Positions 1 to 9,587 are shown, numbered from the stretch's first letter. The stretch: DNA of 64,000 nucleotides from Devosia sp. 1566 (GCF_004005995.1 NZ_CP034767.1:2480001-2544000), one strand, 5' to 3'. Notes: a model not told the origin generated them from the letters alone. A program made the numbers and translations.

Positions 1-1
1 A

Positions 2-679
2 ACCGGCTGGACCTTCAAGACCGATGAAGGCTCCACTGGCGACGCCCTCTTTGGCAAGGACATGCTCTGGCAGGTCTATACCGAGGCCGACCCGCATTAT
101 ACCGGCCGCGTCACCGTGCCGGTGCTCTGGGACAAGCAGCGCGGCACCATCGTGTCCAATGAAAGTGCCGAGATCATCCGCATGTTCAACTCGGCCTTCA
201 ACGAGCTGACCGGCAACACCGAGGACTTCTATCCGGCCGAGCTGCGCGAGCGCATCGATGAGCTCAACCCGCGCATCTATGACGACATCAACAATGGCGT
301 CTACAAGGCCGGCTTTGCCACCACCCAGGCCGCCTATGACGAGGCCGTGGTCAAGCTCTTCTCAGCCCTCGACTGGGTGGAGGACCTCCTCGGCCAAACC
401 GCCTACCTCACCGGCGAGACCGTCACCGAGGCCGATTGGCGTCTCTTTACCACGCTGGTGCGGTTCGACGCGGTTTATGTCGGCCACTTCAAGTGCAACC
501 GCCGCCGCATCGCCGATTATCCCAACCTCTCGCATTATCTCAAGGCGCTCTATGAGGTGCCCGGCGTCAAGGAAACGGTCGATCTCGACCATATCCGCAC
601 CCACTATTACTGGAGCCACGTCACCATCAATCCGACGCGGATCATTCCGATCGGCCCCGAACTTCCTTTTCTGAGCTAA
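2..679 (+). CDS. yqjG: Glutathionyl-hydroquinone reductase (YqjG/ECM4 family GST), 5' truncated
   Basis: Reduces glutathionyl-hydroquinones back to hydroquinones with glutathione in the cytoplasm, by family knowledge. The frame is open from the first bases of the window, so the N-terminus and the catalytic Cys region lie upstream. What remains reads GWTF...TGD near the edge, then ADPHYTGRVTVPVLWD and SNESAEIIRMFN, which are family signatures of the end of the thioredoxin fold, followed by the all-alpha GST C-terminal domain (ITGET-like stretch YLTGETVTEADWRLF). The stop is at 677-679. It is convergent with the NUDIX gene, only 3 bp apart. Confidence 0.88.
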   Translation, partial: TGWTFKTDEGSTGDALFGKDMLWQVYTEADPHYTGRVTVPVLWDKQRGTIVSNESAEIIRMFNSAFNELTGNTEDFYPAELRERIDELNPRIYDDINNGVYKAGFATTQAAYDEAVVKLFSALDWVEDLLGQTAYLTGETVTEADWRLFTTLVRFDAVYVGHFKCNRRRIADYPNLSHYLKALYEVPGVKETVDLDHIRTHYYWSHVTINPTRIIPIGPELPFLS

Positions 680-682
680 GGC

Positions 683-1159
683 TCAGTAGCCCCAGGTCTC
701 GCGGCGTGGCGCCCCGTCGAACACTTCGTCGACGCGCTGCGAGGTCGCGGGGGTAACCTTTTCGGGCAGTTGCGTGCGATCGAACCAGCCTACCTCGGCG
801 ATCTCGTAATTGGGCTTGAACTCAAAGGCCTGCTCGAACTCCCGCCCAACGAAGAATGCCACATGGTCCCGGTTCGTCACTGGGCCCGTATTGTGGTAAA
901 GCCCGAACAGCTCCAGTCGTCCCGTGCTGCGAAAGCCGGTTTCCTCGACCAGTTCGCGCTGGGCGGCCAGTTCGGCCGTTTCCCCTGGCTTCACCCCGCC
1001 GCCGGGAAACTGCCAGCCCGGCACATAAGTGTGCCGAATCAACAGCACCTTGTCGCCATCCACCAGCATCACGCGCGCGCCGATGGTCATGCGATGGGTC
1101 AGCCCCATGACGTTGAGGAATACCTTGGCCCGAATTTGCTGAAAGCGATTCATCTGCAT
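683..1159 (-). CDS. NUDIX hydrolase
   Basis: A 158-residue single-domain NUDIX protein. The Nudix box is complete: GGGVKPGETAELAAQRELVEE carries the G, the REL and the EE that bind Mg2+ for hydrolysis of a nucleoside-diphosphate-linked substrate. The family does not reveal the substrate. The N-terminus (about 25 residues, hydrophobic/basic) precedes the first beta strand. The ATG at 1157-1159 has GGAGT seven bases upstream; an in-frame ATG two codons later is the alternative. Stands alone, with a different orientation from both neighbours. Confidence 0.85.
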   Translation of the reverse strand: MQMNRFQQIRAKVFLNVMGLTHRMTIGARVMLVDGDKVLLIRHTYVPGWQFPGGGVKPGETAELAAQRELVEETGFRSTGRLELFGLYHNTGPVTNRDHVAFFVGREFEQAFEFKPNYEIAEVGWFDRTQLPEKVTPATSQRVDEVFDGAPRRETWGY

Positions 1160-1269
1160 GGCTTCACTCCGTTGGCTTAGGCGTAGCAGAGAGTGTTGCC
1201 GACCACAAAATCGTGCCTAGAGTGAGTTCGTCATTTTCTTGCGGCAGTGCTTCTGGCATTACAGCGACA

Positions 1270-2160
1270 ATGATCACCCTCGCCCACATTTCCGACATTC
1301 ACCTGTCCCCCATGCCTCAGGTTGCCGTCCGCGACCTGGTCGGCAAACGGCTCACGGGCTACCTCAACTGGAAGCTGCGCCGCCATGGCGAGCTCAACAG
1401 CGGCACGCTGGCGAGCCTGGTTGCTCACCTGCAGAGCCAGAATGCCGATTTCACCGCCGTGACGGGCGACCTCACCAACCTGGCGCTGAAATCCGAAATC
1501 ACCCGGGCTGGCGAATGGCTGCAAGCCTTGGGCAGCCCGGAAAAGATCTGTGTTTGCCCGGGCAATCACGACGCCTATGTTCCGGGCGCGCTGGAAGCGG
1601 CCGAGGACATCTGGGGCGACTACATGAAGGGCGAGACCGTCGACGACGCGATCTATCCCTTCGTGCGCCGCCAGGGTGAACTGGCCGTGGTCTCCTGCTC
1701 CAGCGCCGTGCCGACCCGCCCCTTCGTGGCTCTCGGCCGCTTCGACGAAAAGCAGGCCAGCCGCCTCGCGCGCATTCTCAAGGTTCTGGGCGAAGGCGGC
1801 TACTATCGCGCAGTCCTCATCCATCACCCGCCCTGCCAGGAACTGCAGCACCCCTCCTTCGGGCTCAAGGGGCATCGCCTCTTCCGTCAGGTCATCGCCG
1901 AATGCGGGGCCGAGCTGATCCTGCACGGTCACACCCATCGCTCCTCCATCCACACCATCCCCGGTGTTGGCCGCGAAGTGCCGGTGGTTGGCGTTGCCGC
2001 TGCCAGCGCCGCCCAGGGCGGCACGCTCGACGATCCCGCCCGCTACAACCTCTTCCGCATCGAAAAGAACGGGGATACCTGGTCCTGCACCATGCGCGAA
2101 TTTGGCTTCCAGCGCTTGGGCAACGACATCGTCATGCGCCTGCAGATGCGGCTGTACTAA
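1270..2160 (+). CDS. Calcineurin-like metallophosphoesterase
   Basis: A 296-residue cytoplasmic metallophosphatase of the cyclic-nucleotide phosphodiesterase/CpdA-like type. All five metal-binding blocks are visible in order: HISDIHLS near the N-terminus, GDLTN, GNHDAY, HHPP and HGHTHR. They support a dinuclear-metal phosphoesterase; cAMP, another cyclic nucleotide or a phosphodiester are all possible substrates. I chose ATG 1270 because the conserved first strand begins right there (MITLAHISDIH); an in-frame GTG at 1213 would add 19 residues without family character. The gene lies 80 bp upstream of murL on the same strand, with a hairpin between. Confidence 0.85.
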   Translation: MITLAHISDIHLSPMPQVAVRDLVGKRLTGYLNWKLRRHGELNSGTLASLVAHLQSQNADFTAVTGDLTNLALKSEITRAGEWLQALGSPEKICVCPGNHDAYVPGALEAAEDIWGDYMKGETVDDAIYPFVRRQGELAVVSCSSAVPTRPFVALGRFDEKQASRLARILKVLGEGGYYRAVLIHHPPCQELQHPSFGLKGHRLFRQVIAECGAELILHGHTHRSSIHTIPGVGREVPVVGVAAASAAQGGTLDDPARYNLFRIEKNGDTWSCTMREFGFQRLGNDIVMRLQMRLY

Positions 2161-2204
2161 GCGCCTCTCCCGCATCGGGCAGAAATCAACTATATCAGGG
2201 CAAA

Positions 2205-2222
2205 GCCGGCGACCACGCCGGC
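2205..2222. other. Perfect 7-bp hairpin before murL
   Basis: GCCGGCG, loop ACCA, CGCCGGC sits in the 80-bp gap between the metallophosphoesterase and murL, 18 bases before the murL GTG. There is no T-tract, so it is not a standard terminator. It could be an RNA processing or translation-modulating element; the function is unknown. Confidence 0.4.
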
Positions 2223-2240
2223 ACGGAGATGCGATAGACC

Positions 2241-3575
2241 GTGCAGTCCCAGTTCCTTATCGAGCGGCCGATCTTTGATGCCGCCAATGCCACCGCCCGC
2301 TTCAGCTATGGGCTGGATGGCCGCCACTTCATCGAAGTGCTGGAATTCCCCGCCATCACCGACCCGGCGGCACTCACCTCGCCAGCCTTCCTCAAGCTGC
2401 TCGACCTGACCGCGATAGTCCTCGGCGTCAGCTACTTCAAGCTCAAGGCCCCGCTCGAAATCTGCGCGCCCAATATCGCGCTGGCCCAGAGCGAAACCGC
2501 CTTCGTGCTCGACGTCTACGAGAACGGCTTGGGCGAGTTCTACGCGCGCAACAACCTGTCGCGCTTCGGCAAGCTCGTCGTCTCGACGCCCCATGACGTG
2601 ACCACATCAGCCGACCGCAAGCTTGAACTACCCAACCGCGCCCTGCTGCCCATCGGGGGTGGCAAGGATTCGCTGGTCAGCGTCGAACTCCTGTCCGCCG
2701 CCGCCATCCCCTTCACGCCCTTTGCCGTCAACCCCAAGGGCCCCATCCTGACCTCGGTCGACAAGATCGGCGTACCCCCGATCTATGTCCGGCGCATCCT
2801 CGACAAGGAAATGATCCGGCTGGGCAAGGAGCCGGGCTTTTACAATGGCCACGTCCCCTCGACTGCCATCAATTCCATGATCGCCTCGCTCTGCGCGCTG
2901 CTCTTTGGCTTCAACCGCATCGTGCTGTCGAACGAGCGCTCCGCCAGCGAAGGCAATGTGGTGTTCGATGGCCGCGAGGCCAATCACCAATATTCCAAGT
3001 CGCTCGGCTTTGAGCGCACCATCGCCACCATTCTCGCCGAAGCCACCGGCGGCGCGCTGGAATATTTCTCGCTTCTGCGCCCCTATTCGGAAGCGCGCAT
3101 CGCCGCGCTCTTTGCCCGCGAAACCCGCTATGACCGGGTCTTTTCCAGCTGCAACCAGAACTTCAAGCTGGCCGGCCACGATGGCCCGCTCTGGTGCGGC
3201 CACTGCCCCAAATGCCACTTCGTCTTCCTGATCTTCGCCCCGGTCATGGACAAGGCGCGCCTGCTGTCCATCTTTGGCCAGAACCTGCTCGACAATGGCG
3301 AAAACGAAGCCTCCTTCCGCGAACTGACCGGCCTTGCCGGCCAAAAGCCCTGGGAATGCGTCGGCGAGATCCTGGAAGCTGCCGCCTGCCTTTACGCTTT
3401 GGCCCAGCGCCCCGAATGGTCAAGCGATACCATTGTCGCGCGCCTCAAGCCCGATCTCGAAGCGCAATATGGCGCTCCGGCCCTGGCTGCTGCTCTCGAC
3501 GACCTGATGGCCGATAGTCCCGATCACCTGATCCCCGCCCCGGTTCTTGCCGCAGTGTCCCCCCATGCCGTTTGA
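2241..3575 (+). CDS. murL: UDP-N-acetylmuramoyl-L-alanyl-L-glutamate epimerase
   Basis: Converts the terminal L-Glu of UDP-MurNAc-L-Ala-L-Glu to D-Glu, giving the normal peptidoglycan precursor without free D-glutamate (known for the MurL family, first described in Xanthomonas oryzae). The 444-residue protein has an ATP-binding-like loop LPIGGGKDSLVS near residue 135, a central SNERSASEGNVVFDG block, and a paired-Cys motif CGHCPKCHF near residue 318, as in this family. The start is GTG; a nearby ATG at 2230 hits a stop at once. The stop codon overlaps the start of the next gene, a MurD-type ligase, which is the expected partner. Confidence 0.85.
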   Translation: MQSQFLIERPIFDAANATARFSYGLDGRHFIEVLEFPAITDPAALTSPAFLKLLDLTAIVLGVSYFKLKAPLEICAPNIALAQSETAFVLDVYENGLGEFYARNNLSRFGKLVVSTPHDVTTSADRKLELPNRALLPIGGGKDSLVSVELLSAAAIPFTPFAVNPKGPILTSVDKIGVPPIYVRRILDKEMIRLGKEPGFYNGHVPSTAINSMIASLCALLFGFNRIVLSNERSASEGNVVFDGREANHQYSKSLGFERTIATILAEATGGALEYFSLLRPYSEARIAALFARETRYDRVFSSCNQNFKLAGHDGPLWCGHCPKCHFVFLIFAPVMDKARLLSIFGQNLLDNGENEASFRELTGLAGQKPWECVGEILEAAACLYALAQRPEWSSDTIVARLKPDLEAQYGAPALAAALDDLMADSPDHLIPAPVLAAVSPHAV

Positions 3576-4860
3576 TGCCCCCGTGCTGCTCTACGGCGCC
3601 GGCCGCGAAGCGCTCTCCACCCGCGCCTTTCTCGCCGCCCGCCACCCCGACCTGCCCGTTTTCGTGACCACCGACAGCGGCACCGCTGACCTGCCCGGCA
3701 CGACCTTCATTGCCCCGGCCGAACTGCCCGCCGCCTTTGCCGAGCGCCGCTTCGGCCTCATCGTCAAAAGCCCCGGCGTATCCCTTTACAAGCCCGTGTT
3801 CGAGCTCGCCCGGCAAGCCGGCATCCCCGTTACCTCCAATCTCAACCTTTGGGCGCAGACCTACCGCAACGGCCGCCAGGTGATCGCCATCACCGGCACA
3901 AAGGGCAAATCCACCACCGCGACCCTCACCCATCTGATGCTCACCCATTCGGGCGTTGATGCCGGCCTTGCCGGCAATGTGGGCCTCGCCCCGCTCGAAA
4001 TCGCGGATCGCCACCAAACGGTGATCCTCGAGCTTTCGAGCTACCAGACCGCCGACATGGCCTTCGCCCCGGACATTGCCGCGCTCACCAATCTTTATCC
4101 CGAGCATGTGGATTGGCACGGCTCGGTCGAGCGCTACTACGCCGACAAGCTCCATCTGCTCGCCCAGCCCGGCGAATTCAGCATTGCGCTGGGCACCCCC
4201 GCCCAAACCAATCCGCGCGTCCTCGCCGCCTTGCGCGACCCTGCCCAACTGCTGCCGCCGCTTGCTGCCGATACTGTCGCGGCCATCACCGCCGCATCCT
4301 CCACTTCGCGCCTCAAGGGCGCCCACAATCTCGATAACGCCAAGCTCGCCGCCCAGATCGCGCTGGCGGCAGGCGGCACTCTCGACGGTATCCTCGCCGG
4401 CATTGCCGCCTTCCAGCCCCTGCCCCATCGGCTCGAGGAACATCGCATCGGCGACCTCGTCTTTGTCGACGACTCCATCTCCACCACGCCCGAAGCCACC
4501 AAGGCGGCGCTCGCCGCCTATCGCGGGCACCGCATCGCCCTGATCGCTGGTGGCCATGAGCGCGAGCAGGACTACGGAGAACTCGCCGGCCTCCTCGCCG
4601 GCGCGGGCGTCACGACCCTTGCTTGCCTGCCCGTCACCGGCGCCCGCTTGGCCGAGGCAACGCGCAAGGCCGCGCCCCAGATCACCGTGTTGACCCCACC
4701 CGATCTCGACAGCGCCATGCGCGCCCTCGTCGAACACCGGGCGCAGTTCGACGCCGTGCTCCTCTCGCCCGGCGCGCCGTCCTATAATCAGTTCAAGAAT
4801 TTCGAGGAACGCGGCCGCCGCTTCATCGAACTGGCGCAGGCGCTGTTCACCCCCGCCTGA
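3565..4860 (+). CDS. murD2: UDP-N-acetylmuramoyl-L-alanine--L-glutamate ligase
   Basis: A Mur ligase of 431 residues. The P-loop is ITGTKGKSTTATLTH (about residues 110-125), the central domain has ILELSSYQT and NLYPEHVDWHGS, and the C-terminal domain has HRLEEHRIGDLVFVDDSIST. MurD proper adds D-Glu. Coupling to murL indicates the MurD2 branch, which adds L-Glu for MurL to epimerise. ATG 3565 starts 11 bp inside the murL end, so translation is probably coupled. An earlier in-frame TTG (3547) is possible but less likely. Whether a second, canonical murD exists in the genome cannot be seen here. Confidence 0.82.
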   Translation: MPFDAPVLLYGAGREALSTRAFLAARHPDLPVFVTTDSGTADLPGTTFIAPAELPAAFAERRFGLIVKSPGVSLYKPVFELARQAGIPVTSNLNLWAQTYRNGRQVIAITGTKGKSTTATLTHLMLTHSGVDAGLAGNVGLAPLEIADRHQTVILELSSYQTADMAFAPDIAALTNLYPEHVDWHGSVERYYADKLHLLAQPGEFSIALGTPAQTNPRVLAALRDPAQLLPPLAADTVAAITAASSTSRLKGAHNLDNAKLAAQIALAAGGTLDGILAGIAAFQPLPHRLEEHRIGDLVFVDDSISTTPEATKAALAAYRGHRIALIAGGHEREQDYGELAGLLAGAGVTTLACLPVTGARLAEATRKAAPQITVLTPPDLDSAMRALVEHRAQFDAVLLSPGAPSYNQFKNFEERGRRFIELAQALFTPA

Positions 4861-4870
4861 TCGCCCGCCG

Positions 4871-5407
4871 CTACCGCTCCAGGTCTTGGCTTGCCTGCGC
4901 CGCCTCGCGTGGGTCCTTCACATGGCGCAGCACATTGTGCGACCAGGCCCGCAGCAGCGCCAGCACGATCACCGCGAGCACCGCAACCCCCGCCGCCATC
5001 GGATAATAGCCCAGCGCACAGGCAATGCCCACGGCGCCCGCCAGCCACATGCCGGCGCCGGTGGTCAGCCCCTGCACATTCCGGCCACTGCGAAAAATAG
5101 CACCGGCCCCTAGGAACGCGATTCCGGCGGTCACCGCCTCGATGACACGGATCGGATCGGCCCTCGAGACATTGCCGGCTGCACCGCCCCCAACATCGAT
5201 CGTGTGATAAATCTCGAAGGTCAGGATAGTGAACAGCGCCGCCGCCACGGCAACGAGAATATGGGTGCGCAGCCCCGCTTCGGCGGTGTTGACCTGCCGC
5301 TCAAAGCCGATCATCCCGCCCAGTACCGCGGCCATCAGCAGCCGGATCGCGATGATGTGGGTGGGCAGATAGGTATGCACCCAGCCCCATTCATTGCCCA
5401 CATCCAT
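4871..5407 (-). CDS. MgtC/SapB family membrane protein
   Basis: A 178-residue inner-membrane protein with four to five hydrophobic helices. The MgtC core is clear: RLLMAAVLGGMIGFERQ, LRTHILVAVAAALFTI, then TAGIAFLGAGAIFRSG and VQGLTTGAGMWLAGAVGIA. MgtC proteins are linked to growth at low Mg2+ and, in pathogens, to modulation of the F-ATPase; this one has only the membrane domain and ends in a short charged tail. The start is supported by AAGGAG six bases upstream of ATG 5407. It converges with murD2 (10 bp apart), with no clear terminator between. Confidence 0.85.
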   Translation of the reverse strand: MDVGNEWGWVHTYLPTHIIAIRLLMAAVLGGMIGFERQVNTAEAGLRTHILVAVAAALFTILTFEIYHTIDVGGGAAGNVSRADPIRVIEAVTAGIAFLGAGAIFRSGRNVQGLTTGAGMWLAGAVGIACALGYYPMAAGVAVLAVIVLALLRAWSHNVLRHVKDPREAAQASQDLER

Positions 5408-5450
5408 CGCGTACTCCTTGGCAAGACAAGTCCGGCCGCCGGTGCTGCGA

Positions 5451-6503
5451 TCAGGCGGTCTCCGCCACCCTGATCTGCAGCTTCACGTCGTCGGGCCGCG
5501 CTTCCACCGCCCGGTCAAACGCCTTGATCGCGTCCTCAAACGCAAAGGTCTCCGAGATTAGCGGTTTGAGATCCACCCGCCCCGAAGCAAACAGCGCAAT
5601 CGCCCGGTCATACTGGTGGGCATAGCGGAACACGTTTTCGATCCGCACTTCCTTGGTGGAAGCGGCCGCGATGTCGACCTTGACCGGCTCCACCGGCAAG
5701 CCCACCACCACGATCGTGCCCGCTGGCCGCGGCAAGTCCATGATGGTTTCCCAGGCCTTGGGCGAGCCCGAGCATTCGAAGACCACATCGGCGCCCCAGC
5801 CATCGGTGAGGCGCTTCACCTCTTCGACAAGGTTTTGTTCGCGGATATTGACCGGAATGACGCCTTGGTACTTGGCGGCGATATCGAGCTTGGGCTGGGC
5901 CAGATCGGCAACGATCACCCGCGCACAACCGCCAGCGAGAGCTGCAATCGCCACCATGGTCCCGATTGGCCCGGCGCCCAGCACCACAGCCGTATCGCCC
6001 GGCTTGATCCCGGCCTTGGTCGCCGCCTGCATGCCCACGGCAAATGGCTCAACCATCGCCCCTTCGGCAAAGCTCACATTGTCGGGCAGCTTGAAGGTGT
6101 AATTGGCGGGATGCACGACTTCCGAGGTCAAAACCCCATGCACCGGCGGCGTCGCCCAAAAACTCACCGCGGGATCGACATTGTATAGCCCCAGCCGCGA
6201 CGCCCGCGAATTGGGATCAGGGATACCGGGTTCCATACAGACCCGGTCGCCGACCTTGAGATGGGTGACGCCCTCCCCCACTTCGATGACAGTGCCCGCC
6301 GCCTCATGGCCCAGCACCATGGGATCATTGACCACGAACGGCCCGATCTTGCCATGGGTGTAGTAATGCACGTCCGAGCCACACACGCCCACCGTGTGGA
6401 TCGCGATCTTGATCATGCCCGGCCCAACCTCGAGTGGCAGCTCGATCTCGCGCAGCTTGAGCTCGTGCTGCCGCTCCAGCACCAGTGCCCGCACTTTTGT
6501 CAT
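5451..6503 (-). CDS. NAD-dependent zinc-type polyol dehydrogenase (xylitol/sorbitol dehydrogenase-like)
   Basis: Probably oxidises xylitol, sorbitol or a similar polyol to the ketose in the cytoplasm. 350 residues: catalytic zinc ligands in [10 protein letters not shown] (about residue 40) and [15 protein letters not shown] (about 67), Rossmann loop [16 protein letters not shown] (about 175), nucleotide-sugar Asp in [10 protein letters not shown], and substrate-domain EPFAVGMQA. The structural-zinc lobe that normally carries four Cys is here [17 protein letters not shown], with no Cys, so only the catalytic zinc is expected. The start ATG has GGAAGA upstream. No transporter or sugar kinase is adjacent, so the exact polyol is open. 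Confidence 0.85.
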   Translation of the reverse strand: MTKVRALVLERQHELKLREIELPLEVGPGMIKIAIHTVGVCGSDVHYYTHGKIGPFVVNDPMVLGHEAAGTVIEVGEGVTHLKVGDRVCMEPGIPDPNSRASRLGLYNVDPAVSFWATPPVHGVLTSEVVHPANYTFKLPDNVSFAEGAMVEPFAVGMQAATKAGIKPGDTAVVLGAGPIGTMVAIAALAGGCARVIVADLAQPKLDIAAKYQGVIPVNIREQNLVEEVKRLTDGWGADVVFECSGSPKAWETIMDLPRPAGTIVVVGLPVEPVKVDIAAASTKEVRIENVFRYAHQYDRAIALFASGRVDLKPLISETFAFEDAIKAFDRAVEARPDDVKLQIRVAETA

Positions 6504-6581
6504 TGCTCTTCCCTATTCAAGACGCTTGCGATCGTCTTGCCTAACGCGTCCCCTCCCGCTGTGCAATCAGCCAGACGGCCA

Positions 6582-7580
6582 TCAGCTGACGCTGGCGAGC
6601 ACCGCGGCCAACCGCTTCTCACGCTGCAGCAAACCCGCCCGCCCAGGCCCCGCCGAGGACCACAGATCCTGCAGCTTGCCCTCGTCGAACAACTTGAACA
6701 GGCACGGGGTGATATAGGACTTGCGGCAGATCGCCGGCGTGTTCTTGAGCACTTCGGATACTTCGCGCGCCACCTGCGCCATCTGCCGTTTGCGCGCTGA
6801 TGCCGATTTCCCGGTATCGAGCTTGGCCAGCGACTCTGCCGCGAGCGAACTGGCCCGCAGGGTGCGGAAATCCTTGGCGGAAATCTCGATCCCCGTGACC
6901 TCGCGCATATAGGCATTGAGTGCGCTGGTCTTGATCGGCTTGATCACGCCCTCGGCATTGCGGAACACCAGCAGCCGCTTGCCGGGAATGGTCTTGATCC
7001 GCGCTATGGCCTGCGCCAGCCCGGCATCGGTAAAGCCATATTCGGCCCGCTTGCCGCCCTTGGCATCAAAGGCGATCACCACATCATCGCCCGAAACCCG
7101 CACATCGCGCGAAAACAGCGTTCCCGCCCCGCGCGTGCCATTGGCTTCGAGATATTTTTCGCGCCCCACGCGCATGGCGGTGCGGTCGATCAGCGCCACG
7201 CCGATGGCGAGCGCCAGCTCCGGGCTCCCGGCCGGCGCCTGCAGATCCTGCTGCACCTGCTTGCGCAGCCGCGGCAACACCGCCGTCATCAGCGACAGCC
7301 GCTTGACCTTCTTGCCCTCGCGCCTGAGTTCCCAATCGGCATGGTAGACATATTGCTCGCGCCCGGCCTCATCCTTGCCCAGCGCCTGGATATGCCCATT
7401 GGGCTTGGCTGAAATGCGCACATCCTTCCAGGCCGGAGGAATCCCCAGCGCCTGCACGCGCGCCTTGATGGCCGGGTCGGCAACAAGGGCCCCCGTGCTA
7501 TCGAAATAGCAAAAGCCCTTGCCGCGACGCTGGCGGATGATGGTGAGATCGCTGCGCGCGACCTTAACGAGCCGAACCAT
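6582..7580 (-). CDS. DNA topoisomerase IB (poxvirus/eukaryote type)
   Basis: Relaxes supercoils by a transient 3'-phosphotyrosyl nick. The 332-residue protein has the N-terminal topoisomerase IB fold (GKGFCYFD...IPPAWKDVRI) and the catalytic tyrosine-recombinase-like domain with KYLEANGTRG-like DNA contact, AKDFRTLRAS and the active Tyr in ICRKSYITP close to the C-terminus. The residue nine before the Tyr is Asn instead of His, as I recall for the Deinococcus enzyme. I take ATG 7580 (MVRLVKVARSDL) as start; a longer frame to 7637 overlaps the upstream small gene. The upstream small membrane-protein gene ends 7 bp before it. Confidence 0.85.
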   Translation of the reverse strand: MVRLVKVARSDLTIIRQRRGKGFCYFDSTGALVADPAIKARVQALGIPPAWKDVRISAKPNGHIQALGKDEAGREQYVYHADWELRREGKKVKRLSLMTAVLPRLRKQVQQDLQAPAGSPELALAIGVALIDRTAMRVGREKYLEANGTRGAGTLFSRDVRVSGDDVVIAFDAKGGKRAEYGFTDAGLAQAIARIKTIPGKRLLVFRNAEGVIKPIKTSALNAYMREVTGIEISAKDFRTLRASSLAAESLAKLDTGKSASARKRQMAQVAREVSEVLKNTPAICRKSYITPCLFKLFDEGKLQDLWSSAGPGRAGLLQREKRLAAVLASVS

Positions 7581-7587
7581 GTTGGTC

Positions 7588-7746
7588 TCAGGTTGGGTTG
7601 GGCTGCGCTCCGGCAAAGACCATGTAGACGATGGCAAACAGCACGATCACGGCCACCAGCGACATGATCAGCACGCGCAGGTTCATCTTGCGAGGGCTGG
7701 CCTGCGTAGTTTCGGTCGTGTTCTTGTGCGGATCGTAGGTTTCCAT
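7588..7746 (-). CDS. Small single-span membrane protein, function unknown
   Basis: A 52-residue protein: about 20 polar residues (METYDPHKNTTETTQ...), then one membrane span (about residues 24-43, LIMSLVAVIVLFAIVYMVFA) and a short tail ending QPNPT. The ATG at 7746 has GGGAG seven bases upstream, whereas the longer reading of this frame to 7893 has basic, low-complexity N-terminal sequence and would overlap the divergent ade control region. It ends 7 bp before the topoisomerase start and probably shares its transcript. I recognise no family. Confidence 0.6.
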   Translation of the reverse strand: METYDPHKNTTETTQASPRKMNLRVLIMSLVAVIVLFAIVYMVFAGAQPNPT

Positions 7747-7875
7747 AAAGCTCTCCCAGAGTGTGCATTGGCAACGTGTGCCATGCCGTCGCGGTTCCCC
7801 CTTGCAACCGCACGAGGGCTTGACCGCTGAGCCGCCCCGGCCGACCCTCACACCCAATTGCTTTCGGAAGGCCCC

Positions 7876-9585
7876 ATGACCAGCTCGTCTCAACTCGCCC
7901 GCATGATCCTCGTTGGCCAGGGCAAGGCCCCAGCCGATCTGGTTATCAAGAATGTCCAGCTGCTTGATGTGATCACCGGCGCCGTTACCCCCACCGATAT
8001 CGCCATCGTCGAAGACCGGATCGTGGGCACGCTGGCCCAGTATGATGGCTTACAAACCATTGATGGCGCCGGCCGCTTCGCCGTGCCCGGTTTCATCGAC
8101 ACCCATCTGCACATCGAATCCTCGCTGGTCACCCCGTTCGAGTTCGACCGCTGCGTGCTGCCCCATGGTGTCACCACCGCCCTTTGCGATCCCCACGAGA
8201 TCGCCAATGTGCTGGGCGCCGAGGGCATCCGCTACTTCCTCGATTGCGCCGAGCGCACGATCATGGACATCCGCGTCAATCTCTCATCCTGCGTGCCCGC
8301 CACCGGCTTTGAAACCAATGGCGCTACGCTCGAGATCGAAGATCTCGCCCCCTTCCGCGACCACCCCAAAGTCGTGGGGCTCGCCGAAATGATGAACTTT
8401 CCGGGCGTGCTGGCCGGGGACCCTGGCCTGCTCGCCAAGCTCGCCGCCTTCCAGGGCGGCCATATCGATGGCCATGCGCCCTTGCTGCTGGGCATGGGGC
8501 TCAACGGCTATCTCGCCGCCGCCATCCGCACCGATCACGAAGCCACTTCCGCCGCCGAAGCGCGCGAAAAGCTCGCCAAGGGCATGGCCATCCTGATCCG
8601 CGAAGGCTCGGTCTCCAAGGACCTCGAAGCGCTCGCCGAAATCCTTGATGCGAATACCTCGAGCTTTGTTGCCCTTTGCACGGATGACCGCAACCCGCTC
8701 GATATCGCCGAGGAAGGCCATCTCGACAGCTCCATTCGCCGTCTCATCGGCCGCGGCTGCCCGCTCCATCACGTCTATCGCGCCGCCTCGCACTCGGCCG
8801 CCCGCATCTTCAACCTGCGCGATCGGGGCCTGCTGGCCTCGGGCTGGCGCGCCGATATCGCGCTCCTCGACAATCTCGAGGAATGCCGCGTTTCCGATGT
8901 GATCGCCGGCGGCCGCCTGGTCACACCAGATCGCTTTGCTGCCCGCAGCTCGGTCGAGCCGGTGGGCCTCAACTCGGTCAAGCTCCAGCCGGTAACCCCC
9001 GCCACCTTCAACACCCCCGCCAACCCGGCGCGCAACCAGACGCCGGTGATCGGGGTCAAGCCGGGCCTTATCCTCACTTTCCGCGAAACCGCTACCCTCG
9101 CCTCCACCGACGAAGGGCTCCAGCCCGATCTCGCAGCCGATGTGATCAAGGTCGCCGTGGTCGAGCGCCATGGGCGCAACGGCAATATCGGCCGCGGCTT
9201 TGTTACCGGTTTTGGCCTCAAGCGCGGCGCCATCGCCTCTTCGGTCGGCCATGACAGCCACAACATCACCGTGGTCGGCACCAACAACGAAGACATGGCG
9301 CTGTCCGTCAACCGCCTGATCGAGCTGCGCGGCGGCTTTGCCGTGGCCGATAACGGCGCGATCACCGCCGAGCTGGCGCTACCCATCGCCGGCCTCATGA
9401 GCCTTGAACCCTTCGAGACCGTTGCGGCCACGCTCCACGAGCTGCGCGATGCCGCCCGTGCCATTGGCTGCGTCCTGCCCGAGCCGTTCCTCCAGGTCTC
9501 CTTCCTCGCCCTCCCCGTCATCCCGCATCTCAAGATGACCGACCGCGGCCTCTTTGACGTCGACGCCTTTGATTTCGTGGACTGA
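7876..9585 (+). CDS. ade: Adenine deaminase
   Basis: Deaminates adenine to hypoxanthine, the entry of adenine into the purine breakdown pathway encoded downstream. 569 residues, the usual length for the amidohydrolase-superfamily Ade. Motifs: [13 protein letters not shown] (metal HxH, about residue 75), [12 protein letters not shown] (about 105), [12 protein letters not shown] (about 200), [19 protein letters not shown] (about 270), and a C-terminal domain with [14 protein letters not shown] (about 458). ATG 7876 follows GGAAGG; a TTG at 7858 is less likely. The next gene starts 2 bp after its stop, so the two are translationally coupled. Confidence 0.92.
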   Translation: MTSSSQLARMILVGQGKAPADLVIKNVQLLDVITGAVTPTDIAIVEDRIVGTLAQYDGLQTIDGAGRFAVPGFIDTHLHIESSLVTPFEFDRCVLPHGVTTALCDPHEIANVLGAEGIRYFLDCAERTIMDIRVNLSSCVPATGFETNGATLEIEDLAPFRDHPKVVGLAEMMNFPGVLAGDPGLLAKLAAFQGGHIDGHAPLLLGMGLNGYLAAAIRTDHEATSAAEAREKLAKGMAILIREGSVSKDLEALAEILDANTSSFVALCTDDRNPLDIAEEGHLDSSIRRLIGRGCPLHHVYRAASHSAARIFNLRDRGLLASGWRADIALLDNLEECRVSDVIAGGRLVTPDRFAARSSVEPVGLNSVKLQPVTPATFNTPANPARNQTPVIGVKPGLILTFRETATLASTDEGLQPDLAADVIKVAVVERHGRNGNIGRGFVTGFGLKRGAIASSVGHDSHNITVVGTNNEDMALSVNRLIELRGGFAVADNGAITAELALPIAGLMSLEPFETVAATLHELRDAARAIGCVLPEPFLQVSFLALPVIPHLKMTDRGLFDVDAFDFVD

Positions 9586-9587
9586 CG

